DNA of 64,000 nt, taken from assembly GCA_024684455.1 (NCBI GenBank), contig JAIKWU010000079.1, positions 120,489 to 184,488 on the forward strand. The letters are read 5' to 3'. Below are positions 52,787 to 60,287 of this stretch, piece by piece. Each line of letters starts with the position of its first letter. Position 1 is the stretch's first letter. Origin of the DNA: Bacteroidaceae bacterium (GTDB lineage: Bacteria; Bacteroidota; Bacteroidia; Bacteroidales; Bacteroidaceae). Below the pieces are notes generated by a model, which ran no database searches, was not told where the DNA came from, and was given only the letters and a program-made list of their open reading frames with translations. A program made the position numbers and the translations under genes.

Positions 52787-52870
52787 GTCGAAGTACTTGG
52801 ATTTTTTGCTCCAAGCACTTGGAAAATTCACGCCAAGTGCTTAGCGTAGTTTTTCCAAGCACTTAGCGTG
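52787..52870. repeat. 22-bp-period palindrome array, CCAAGCACTTGG family (copy 2)
   Basis: Units with AAGTACTT/AAGCACTT/AAGTGCTT cores have centres at 52794.5, 52816.5, 52838.5 and 52860.5, exactly 22 bp apart. The array fills the gap between thrC and the HD gene and overlaps the end of thrC: the thrC stop TAA is part of the last unit (CGCTAAGTGCTTGG on the minus strand). Confidence 0.85.
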
Positions 52871-54185
52871 ACATCAGGAAGGTCTTGAAGTCGGTGAACT
52901 CGGCGGTCATCGGAACGCTCTGCTTCGTACCCTGCATAAAGGCTGCAAGGCGTGCGGGAATGGCCACGTAGGTGCCGATGATGGGCTCGACCGTATCCTT
53001 GAACTTGGCTGGATGGGCCGTTTCGAGGAACACGCCGACTTGAGCATTGACCGATTGAGCATTGACCATTGACATGTACTCCTCCAGTGCACGCATACCG
53101 CAGGCACCGTGGGGGTCGCACAGGTAGCGAGTGTCGACGTATGTGCGACGGATGGTCTCGGCAATCTGTGCATCTGTGTAGGTGCATCCGCTGATGTCGG
53201 CGATGATGGCTGCATGGCTCTTGCCGTAGAGGTCGTAAATGCGGGCAAAGTTCGACGGGTCGCCTACATCCATGGCATTGGCTATGGTCTGCACCGATGC
53301 ACGCGGCACATAGTCGCCCGACTGGAGGTATTCGAAGAAGACGCTGTTGGCGTTGTTCGCCGCAATGAAATGCCTGATTGGCAGCCCCATGCGCTTGGCA
53401 AACAGACCTGCACAGATGTTGCCGAAGTTGCCTGACGGCACGCAGACGACGATGTCAGTGAGCCCGCGCTTCTTCAGTTGGGCATAGGCCCAGAAGTAGT
53501 AGAACGCCTGGGGCAGGAAACGGGCGACGTTGATGCTGTTGGCCGACGTCAGACGCATGTGGCGGCAGAGTTCGTCGTCCATGAAGGCGGACTTGACGAG
53601 CCGCTGGCAGTCGTCGAACACACCATCGACCTCGACCGCCGTGATGTTCTGACCGAGCGTCGTGAACTGGCACTCTTGGATAGGACTTACCTTGCCCTTC
53701 GGATAGAGCACATAGACATGGATGCCCTCGACACCCAGAAAACCGTTGGCAACGGCGCTGCCCGTATCGCCGCTTGTGGCAACGAGCACATTGACCTGCT
53801 GGCCTTCGTTCTCCTTCTTGATAAAGTATTGCAGCAGGCGTGCCATGAAACGTGCGCCGACATCCTTGAAGGCGAGCGTCGGGCCGTGGAAGAGTTCGAG
53901 CGCGTAGATGTTGTCCTTCACAGGGACGACGGGACAGTCGAATTGTAACGTGTCGTCAACGATGCGTCGCAAATCGTCGGCTGGCACATCTTCGCCGAAA
54001 AAGGCATCGGCCACAGCGAAGGCTATTTCCTGGAAAGTCTTGTCTTGAATCGTGTCGAAGAACTCCTGCGGCAACTGCTTGATGCGCTCTGGCATGTAAA
54101 GCCCGCGGTCTTCGGCAAGTCCTTTCACCACAGCCTTTTCCAGCGTGGCGAGCGGTGCGTTGTTGTTTGTGCTATAGAATTTCAT
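52863..54185 (-). CDS. thrC: Threonine synthase
   Basis: The start is moved to ATG 54185 (MKFYSTNN), which overlaps the upstream gene's stop as ATGA. The 440-aa PLP enzyme converts O-phosphohomoserine to threonine. The PLP lysine lies in LAFKDVG (K107), and TSGDTGSAV and PSGNFGNICAG form the cofactor and phosphate pockets. Bases 53045-53073 are heptamers that encode a short SMVNAQSVNAQ insertion. It is the last gene of the thr operon; its stop codon lies in the 22-bp palindrome array that follows. Confidence 0.96.
   Translation of the reverse strand: MKFYSTNNNAPLATLEKAVVKGLAEDRGLYMPERIKQLPQEFFDTIQDKTFQEIAFAVADAFFGEDVPADDLRRIVDDTLQFDCPVVPVKDNIYALELFHGPTLAFKDVGARFMARLLQYFIKKENEGQQVNVLVATSGDTGSAVANGFLGVEGIHVYVLYPKGKVSPIQECQFTTLGQNITAVEVDGVFDDCQRLVKSAFMDDELCRHMRLTSANSINVARFLPQAFYYFWAYAQLKKRGLTDIVVCVPSGNFGNICAGLFAKRMGLPIRHFIAANNANSVFFEYLQSGDYVPRASVQTIANAMDVGDPSNFARIYDLYGKSHAAIIADISGCTYTDAQIAETIRRTYVDTRYLCDPHGACGMRALEEYMSMVNAQSVNAQVGVFLETAHPAKFKDTVEPIIGTYVAIPARLAAFMQGTKQSVPMTAEFTDFKTFLMSR
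53045..53073 (-). repeat. Heptamer repeat inside thrC
   Basis: The units CATTGAC, (C)GATTGAG, CATTGAC and CATTGAC (plus-strand reading) include one extra base in the second unit. They encode MVNAQSVNAQ in a region where a surface loop is expected. Confidence 0.7.
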
Positions 54186-55426
54186 AAAGCCATGAATTTC
54201 GTGATAAATTCGTCTTTCTTCAAGAGTCCGTAACAGCCTTCGCTGCACGACAGTTCGTCGTATTGCTGCACCGCGTCGGCCTCGATGCCGTCGTACCAGA
54301 AAACGAATGGCACAGGTTCGTTGACATGGATGCGCAATTCGACAGGTGTGGGATGGTCGGGCAGCACAGCCACGGCCACAGGCTCGCGGTTCTGCTTCAA
54401 AGCCTCAAACACGGGACGGATGAGCCGCTGGTCGAGATAGTTGATAGCACGGAGTTTGAGGTCAAGGTCGCCGTCGTGACCAGCCTCGTCGGTCGCCTCC
54501 ACATGGACGAAGACGAAGTCGTCGGTCTGCAACGCCTCGATGGCAGCCTGTGCCTTGCCTTCATAATTGGTGTCGGCAAGCCCTGTCGCACCCTCCACTT
54601 TTACAATCTTCAGCCCTGCATATGAACCGATGCCCTGAATGAGGTCAACCGCCGAAATGACCGTGCCTTTGCGGATTTGCGGAAAACGTGCGGCAAGGGT
54701 CTGCATCGAAGGCCTGTATCCCCCACTCCACGGCCAGATGCTATTGGCAGGACGTTCGCCTGCTGCCAACTTATTCTGATTATAAGGATGGCGAGCCAAC
54801 AGTTCTTGGGAACGCAGGATGAGGTCGTTGAGCAAGTCGGCGGTTTCACGCCCCGTCAGGGTGTGCAGGCCGTCGCGCCTGTCTTCCCAGCCCTCTTCGC
54901 TTCGGACCAGCAGCGGACGCCATTCCTCATTGGGATGGTCGTGGGGTGGATTGCAGACAATGTGCTTGTTGCCGCCTTTTATCACCAGCAGATGGCGGTA
55001 CTGAATGCCACGGACAAAGCGGACTCGCTCACTGCCGAGATGCTCATTGAGAAAGTCAATCAGCACGGCTGCGTCCTGCGTCTGCAGGTTGCCGCCGTTG
55101 TGAGTGACGATGCGACCGTCTGCCAGTGTGATGATGTTACAACGGATGGCCATCTCGTCTTCCTTCAGGTCGTAACCGATGGACGCTGCCTCCAGCGGTC
55201 CACGACCTTCATACACCTTGTCGAGGTCGTAACCGAGGATGCTGGTGTTCGCCACCTCGCTGCCTGGAGGAAAGCCTTCGGGCACTGTCGAGAGCATACC
55301 GCAGCGACCATGCTTCGCCAGCCAGTCCATGCAAGGCTTGTCGGCCACCTGCAGCGGTGTCTTTCCACCTAATGAAGAAATGGCATGGTCGGCCATGCCG
55401 TCGCCCAATACTATAATATGTTTCAT
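54182..55426 (-). CDS. Phosphoglycerate-mutase-like protein, probable homoserine kinase
   Basis: This 414-aa alkaline-phosphatase-superfamily protein is of the archaeal-type cofactor-independent phosphoglycerate mutase group (ApgM). It has VLGDGMADH at the N-terminus, the nucleophile Ser/Thr region EVANTSILGYD, and metal ligands in HVEATDEAGHDGD. It lies between thrA and thrC with ATGA overlaps on both sides, and no ordinary GHMP-type thrB is in the operon. I recall that homologues in Bacteroides thr operons have been assigned as homoserine kinases. On that basis it probably phosphorylates homoserine; glycolytic mutase activity is the alternative. Confidence 0.85.
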   Translation of the reverse strand: MKHIIVLGDGMADHAISSLGGKTPLQVADKPCMDWLAKHGRCGMLSTVPEGFPPGSEVANTSILGYDLDKVYEGRGPLEAASIGYDLKEDEMAIRCNIITLADGRIVTHNGGNLQTQDAAVLIDFLNEHLGSERVRFVRGIQYRHLLVIKGGNKHIVCNPPHDHPNEEWRPLLVRSEEGWEDRRDGLHTLTGRETADLLNDLILRSQELLARHPYNQNKLAAGERPANSIWPWSGGYRPSMQTLAARFPQIRKGTVISAVDLIQGIGSYAGLKIVKVEGATGLADTNYEGKAQAAIEALQTDDFVFVHVEATDEAGHDGDLDLKLRAINYLDQRLIRPVFEALKQNREPVAVAVLPDHPTPVELRIHVNEPVPFVFWYDGIEADAVQQYDELSCSEGCYGLLKKDEFITKFMAL

Positions 55427-57873
55427 ATATTGGCAATACTCATAATGTCCGCAAATACGCCGGCTGCTGTGACACTGGCACCGGCACCGTAACCCTGAAT
55501 CTGCATCGGATAGTCGTGGTAGCGTTCGGTGGTGATGAGGATGATGTTGTTCGAACCTTCGAGCGAGTAGAACGGATGGTTCTTGCCGACCTCCTTGAGT
55601 TCGACACGAGCCTTACCGCCGTCGAGCGATGCCACAAAACGCCAACGCTTACCTTGTGCATCCAGTTCGCTGCGACGACGCTCAAAGTCGGCATCCAGCG
55701 CAGGCAATTGCTGCCAGAATTCCTCCTGACTGCCCTTGAAGAGATTGTCAGGAATGAACAGATGCGTCTCAACATCGCTCTGGTTCAGGCGATAGCCTGC
55801 TTCACGTCCGAGGATGACCAGTTTGCGTATCACGTCCCTGCCGCTGAGATCGACTCTCGGGTCAGGTTCACTATACCCTTCTTCCTTCGCACGACGCACG
55901 GTCTGGCTGAACGGCACCTCTGCCGACAACGTGTTGAAGATGAAGTTGAGTGTTCCGCTGAGCACGGCTTCGAGTTTCAGAATCTTGTCGCCCGAGTTGA
56001 TGAGGTCGTTGATGGTGTTGATGATGGGCAGACCTGCACCGACATTGGTTTCGAACAGAAATTTCACGTTGCGACGGCGTGCAGTGGCTTTCAGTTTGGC
56101 ATAGTTTTCATAGTCGCTCGATGCAGCCACCTTGTTGGCAGCCACCACCGAGATGCTGTGTTCGAAGAAATCGTTGTAGAGGCTTGCCACGTCGGGGCTG
56201 GCGGTGCAATCGACAAAGACGCTGTTGAAGATGTTCATGCCTATCACCTCGTCCTTCAGTCGTTGCAGGTTGCTCGCGGGTGCCTTCTTGAGTTGCTCTC
56301 GGAAATGTTCAAGTTCGAAGCCTTCGCGCGAGAACATAGCGTTGTGTCCGCTGGCGATGCCGACAACGTTGAGTTTCAGTCCGCGTTCCTTCATGAGGCG
56401 TTCGCGCTGACTGGCAATCTGCTTGATGAGGCTGCCGCCAACTGTGCCCACACCACAGATGAACAGGTTGAGCACCTGGTATTCGCTGAGGAAGAAACTA
56501 TCGTGGATGACGTTCAAGGACTTCCGCAGGAAACGGCTCTCGACGACAAACGAGATGTTCGTTTCGCTGGCTCCCTGGGCACAAGCAATCACGCTGATAC
56601 CGTTGCGACCGAGCGTACCGAAGAGTTTACCGGCAATGCCAGGCGTGTGCTTCATGTTCTCGCCGACGACGGCGATAGTGGCGAGGTTTTTCTCCACCTT
56701 CATCTCAAACATGGCACCCATCTGGATTTCCTTCTCAAACTCGGCGTTGAGCACCTCGCACGCCTTGTCGGCATCTTCGTTGCGCACACCGATGCTAGTT
56801 GAGTTCTCCGACGAAGCCTGGCTTACCATGAACACCGAAATGCCTTCCTCGGCCAGGGCTGTGAAGATGCGGCGGTTGACACCGATAACACCGACCATCG
56901 ACAGACCTGCCACTGTGATGAGGCTCGTGTCGTTGATAGAGGAGATGCCCTTGATGGCCCTGCCGCCATCAGACGCTTCCTGCTCAATTACCGTACCCTC
57001 CGCTTCGGGGCGGAACGTATTCTTTATATATATAGGTATATTCTTGATGCAGACAGGATAGATGGTTGGGGGATAGACCACCTTCGCACCGAAGTTGCAG
57101 AGTTCCATCGCCTCCACATACGAAAGGCGGTCGATGGTATAGGCAGCGGTGATGACGCGCGGATCGGCGGTCATGAAGCCATCGACATCGGTCCAGATCT
57201 CCAATGCCTCGGCATCCATTGCTGCCGCGATGATGCTGGCTGTGTAGTCGCTGCCGCCTCGTCCGAGGTTGGTCACCTCTCCCGTATGTATGTCTGTGGA
57301 AATAAAGCCTGGGACAACGGCAACGAGCGGATGCCTGCGGATGTCCTTAAGGTCTTTTGAAAACTCGCGGCGCACACTCGTGTACGTCACCTCCGTCACG
57401 AGCAGGTTCTTTCCCTGCTTCTTCTCCGTCTTCACGAAATCGAGGGCGTTGTGCCACGTCGCCCCACGGATGAGAGCAGCGACAATCTGCGACGACATCC
57501 GCTCTCCATAACTGACGATTGCGTTCGAAGTCTTCTCCGAAAGGTCGCGAATCAGATAAACACCCTGGTAGATGCTCTTCAGGTCGTCGAGCAACGCATC
57601 TACCACTTTCAGCAACTCTACTTGCTTCTCAACATCGGGGATAACCGTGTCAATCATTCGGTGATGGCGTCCGACCATCTCGTGATACAAATCGAGATAG
57701 GCCGCGTCGCCTGCCTGTGCCATCTGGGCTGCACGAATCAACTGATCCGTCACGCCGCCCAGGGCCGAAACCACTACGACAACTGGCTCATCGCACGATT
57801 CCACGATTTTCTTGACATTGAGAATGCTTTCTGCGGAACCTACGGACGTCCCGCCAAACTTCATTACTCTCAT
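55423..57873 (-). CDS. thrA: Bifunctional aspartokinase / homoserine dehydrogenase
   Basis: This 816-aa protein has an aspartokinase domain (KFGGTSVGS at residues 5-13), two ACT-type regulatory segments (about 310-460; SLITVAGLSM, LATIAVVGENM) and an NAD(P)-dependent homoserine dehydrogenase (about 465-816; CGVGTVGGSLIKQI; NVGAGLPIINTI). It catalyses the first and third steps from aspartate to threonine and methionine. ACT domains suggest feedback by threonine. It heads the operon with the homoserine-kinase candidate and thrC. Its promoter lies at the end of a dispersed repeat about 33 bp upstream. I saw no leader-peptide attenuator. Confidence 0.96.
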   Translation of the reverse strand: MRVMKFGGTSVGSAESILNVKKIVESCDEPVVVVVSALGGVTDQLIRAAQMAQAGDAAYLDLYHEMVGRHHRMIDTVIPDVEKQVELLKVVDALLDDLKSIYQGVYLIRDLSEKTSNAIVSYGERMSSQIVAALIRGATWHNALDFVKTEKKQGKNLLVTEVTYTSVRREFSKDLKDIRRHPLVAVVPGFISTDIHTGEVTNLGRGGSDYTASIIAAAMDAEALEIWTDVDGFMTADPRVITAAYTIDRLSYVEAMELCNFGAKVVYPPTIYPVCIKNIPIYIKNTFRPEAEGTVIEQEASDGGRAIKGISSINDTSLITVAGLSMVGVIGVNRRIFTALAEEGISVFMVSQASSENSTSIGVRNEDADKACEVLNAEFEKEIQMGAMFEMKVEKNLATIAVVGENMKHTPGIAGKLFGTLGRNGISVIACAQGASETNISFVVESRFLRKSLNVIHDSFFLSEYQVLNLFICGVGTVGGSLIKQIASQRERLMKERGLKLNVVGIASGHNAMFSREGFELEHFREQLKKAPASNLQRLKDEVIGMNIFNSVFVDCTASPDVASLYNDFFEHSISVVAANKVAASSDYENYAKLKATARRRNVKFLFETNVGAGLPIINTINDLINSGDKILKLEAVLSGTLNFIFNTLSAEVPFSQTVRRAKEEGYSEPDPRVDLSGRDVIRKLVILGREAGYRLNQSDVETHLFIPDNLFKGSQEEFWQQLPALDADFERRRSELDAQGKRWRFVASLDGGKARVELKEVGKNHPFYSLEGSNNIILITTERYHDYPMQIQGYGAGASVTAAGVFADIMSIANI

Positions 57874-57905
57874 GTTACAAGTTGTTCAGTATGTAAAAGT
57901 GACTG

Positions 57906-57937
57906 CAAAGGTACAATTAAGCGAGCACAATTCCAAA
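57906..57937 (-). promoter_or_regulatory. Promoter of the thr operon
   Basis: On the minus strand: -33 TTTG (57934-57937), a 20-nt spacer and -7 TACCTTTG (57906-57913). The thrA ATG is 33 bp downstream of the -7 box. It forms the end of the dispersed repeat. Confidence 0.85.
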
Positions 57938-58105
57938 TTTTGGAGCAGCGAGAGCCAAAAAAAACTAGTTTTATTGGTCGAGTCGTGACAAAATTGTCTA
58001 AGACAAATTTATTTGAGAATTGTCGAGCGTGAATACCTTCTCGCAAAGCGAAAAGGTACGATTAAGCGAGCAAAAAAACAAACTTGTTTGATTTTTTCGA
58101 GTGCC
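57906..58105 (-). repeat. Dispersed intergenic repeat carrying a promoter (copy 2)
   Basis: The minus strand matches copy 1 at 10848-10971 in order: CGAAAAAATCAAA, TTGCTCGCTTAATCGTACCTTT, CACGCTCGACAATTCTCAAAT, then TTTGGAATTGTGCTCGCTTAAT. About 70 bp between the third and fourth blocks is missing from copy 1. Confidence 0.75.
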
Positions 58106-58269
58106 CATTCACCACACGCCACAGATTTCGTCACTGTTCAGCACTTGAAAAAGTCATCCACAGCATGCTGCTTTTGATTATACGACATGCCGACGACAAC
58201 GCTGCGACTTGTCGACAATTTCGACGCATGGCCATGCATTATTCCCTATTTAATGATTAAAATTACGCC

Positions 58270-58322
58270 AAAAACGCAGTTTCTGCATTTTTGAAACGCA
58301 TTTTCTGCGAATTTGAAACGCT
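58270..58322 (+). repeat. 22-bp-period direct repeat upstream of the lipoprotein gene
   Basis: (A/G)AAACGC recurs at 58271, 58293 and 58315, and TTCTGC at 58281 and 58303, all 22 bp apart (2.5 units). It ends about 20 bp before the TATATTTG box. Confidence 0.7.
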
Positions 58323-58400
58323 CAATCCATACAAATACCGTATATTTGCAACCGTAATACAATGTATTTCATTTTTTCTTAACCCTAAAAATTAAAAAAC

Positions 58401-60209
58401 ATGAAAAAAACAATGAAAAGTTGGCTGTTCATGGGTCTTGTAACCCTAGCAGCAGGTATGTTCACTGCGTGCAGCAGCAGTAGCGACGACGGCGGCAGTG
58501 TGATTCCTATCGACCCTGGATACGTGCCCGTAACTCTGCCCGACGGACTGGCAGCCCGTACGCTTGCAGGTATCGTCAAGGACACGAGTGGCAAGCCTAT
58601 CAACGGCGTGACCGTTAAGACGGGTTCCGTCAGCGTGAAAACCAACGCTGCCGGTATGTTCGTACTTGACCAGGTTCAGGTTAAGGGCAACCGCATCATC
58701 GTATCGTTCGAAAAGGCCGGCTACTTCGACCTCACACGTTCATGCGACACCTATCAGACTGGTACATGGGAAGTATCGCTCATCGCCAAGAACGAATCTG
58801 GGCGCAGCACGTCGAGTTCTTTCGGCAGCGCAACAGGCAAGGACATCATCGTTGGTGCAACAAAGGTTGAACTGCCTGCCGACGGCTTTAAGAACGAAGC
58901 CACAGGAAGTAACTATTCTGGCAACGTCAACGTTGACATGGCCTTCATCAGCCCCGATGACAAAGATTTTGCCGACGCCATGCCAGGCGGTGACCTCCAG
59001 GCTGTCCGCGTAGGCGGTGACGAGGCTGAACTGCTCAGTTACGGTATGATTGCCGTTTCGATTACAGACGACATGGGCAACAAACTGAATCTCCAGGACG
59101 GCAAGACCGCCAAGGTGACCTTCCCAATTCCGACCAGCCTGTCGGGCAAGACCCCCGAAACCATTCCGCTCTGGTGGTTCAACGAGGAGACTGGTAAGTG
59201 GGAAGAAGACGGCGTAGCCAAACTCGTAGGCGACCACTACGAAGGCGAAGTGAAGCACTTCTCATGGTGGAACCTCGACTACCCATCGCAGCAAGGCACA
59301 GTCGAAGGACACGTACGCAATGCCGACGGTGCACCTGTTGCCAACATTACCGTACACGTAGGTCAGCGCACCACCAAGACCAACGAGTTCGGCTACTTCC
59401 GTCAGGATGTGCCCGCTGGTGAGGACTTCAGCGTAGCCGTTCTGTCGAAGGACTACGGCAATTCCGAAGAAGCCATCGAATATGTGAAGGCTTTGAGTCC
59501 ATACGAAGTACGCACCGTTGACCTCACGCTTGCCAAACTCTACAAGATCAGAGGCCGTCTGCTGCAGGGTGACGTACCGCTCATCGGTGCCATCAGCCTC
59601 GCCTACGACGGAAAGACGCTGCCCACATGGATCAGCAACTACGACGGTACGTTCGAGATGTTCGCTCCCGCCAAATACACAGGCGCAGCCACGCTCACCA
59701 TCACCACCGCAGCAGGACGCCAGACCAAGAGCATCAGCATCAACAATGCTGACGTTGAACTGGGCGACATCGTCTTCGGCGGCTCAGTCGCAGGCGGAAT
59801 CATCACCATTACGCCAAGCCTGGCCGGCCGCGATCCGTTCACCCTCCCCGTTCCGGAAGGACTCACAGCTACCGTCAGTGAAGACGGCACCAGTTTCAAT
59901 GTCAGTTGGCAGACTGAAGATTATAATCAACCAGGCTGGAACATGTTCTTCGTCGGTGGCAACGAGAAGGACGGAGGCTTCTTCGAGTGCATCTACTTTA
60001 CAGACACGTTCTCGTTCGATACCGACCGCAGTTCAGGTTCTGTTAAGATTGTCAAGATTGCAGACGGCGTCCTGACCTTCACCTTCAATGGTAAATGTCG
60101 TCTGTCCTTCCGTGGTGCAACAGACGAAGTTTGGGATGAGAATGCATTCTACCAGACTGGCGAGTTGAATGCCGTGATTGTTGAAGGAGACGAAACAGGA
60201 CGCTGGTAA
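58401..60209 (+). CDS. Lipoprotein with carboxypeptidase-regulatory-like domains
   Basis: This 602-aa protein has a lipoprotein signal with lipobox Cys at residue 24 (FTAC-SSSS) and a Ser/Asp-rich spacer. Two CarboxypepD_reg-like beta-sandwich domains follow (about 50-125, LAGIVKDTSGKPINGVTV; and 300-380, VEGHVRNADGAPVANITV). Between them is a ZU5/CILP-like region (about 150-290) ending in HFSWWNLDYP, and a third beta segment lies near 385-440. No enzyme motif is seen. It is probably a surface-exposed binding or structural lipoprotein. It is a single-gene unit with a promoter and the terminator at 60233-60267. Confidence 0.75.
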   Translation: MKKTMKSWLFMGLVTLAAGMFTACSSSSDDGGSVIPIDPGYVPVTLPDGLAARTLAGIVKDTSGKPINGVTVKTGSVSVKTNAAGMFVLDQVQVKGNRIIVSFEKAGYFDLTRSCDTYQTGTWEVSLIAKNESGRSTSSSFGSATGKDIIVGATKVELPADGFKNEATGSNYSGNVNVDMAFISPDDKDFADAMPGGDLQAVRVGGDEAELLSYGMIAVSITDDMGNKLNLQDGKTAKVTFPIPTSLSGKTPETIPLWWFNEETGKWEEDGVAKLVGDHYEGEVKHFSWWNLDYPSQQGTVEGHVRNADGAPVANITVHVGQRTTKTNEFGYFRQDVPAGEDFSVAVLSKDYGNSEEAIEYVKALSPYEVRTVDLTLAKLYKIRGRLLQGDVPLIGAISLAYDGKTLPTWISNYDGTFEMFAPAKYTGAATLTITTAAGRQTKSISINNADVELGDIVFGGSVAGGIITITPSLAGRDPFTLPVPEGLTATVSEDGTSFNVSWQTEDYNQPGWNMFFVGGNEKDGGFFECIYFTDTFSFDTDRSSGSVKIVKIADGVLTFTFNGKCRLSFRGATDEVWDENAFYQTGELNAVIVEGDETGRW

Positions 60210-60232
60210 ACATCAGCATCCTTAACAATAGA

Positions 60233-60267
60233 AAGAGCGCCTGTCACAGCACGTGACAGGCGCTCTT
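60233..60267. terminator. Bidirectional terminator between the lipoprotein gene and priA
   Basis: A perfect 15-bp stem AAGAGCGCCTGTCAC / GTGACAGGCGCTCTT has a 5-nt loop. It lies between convergent genes. Confidence 0.9.
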
Positions 60268-60287
60268 GTCTTATTGCGACAGCAGCG

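Larger units (their letters stand above)
57874..58400. other. 527-bp divergent intergenic region between thrA and the lipoprotein gene
   Basis: It holds copy 2 of the dispersed promoter repeat (57906-58105), about 160 bp with no recognised signal (58106-58265), the 22-bp-period direct repeat (58270-58322), and a plus-strand -7 box TATATTTG (58341-58348) for the lipoprotein gene. No supported ORF. Confidence 0.7.

Noticed and set aside
55423-57937. Threonine attenuator or riboswitch upstream of thrA
   Set aside because: Only about 30 bp separates the -7 box from the ATG, which leaves no room for a leader peptide or aptamer.
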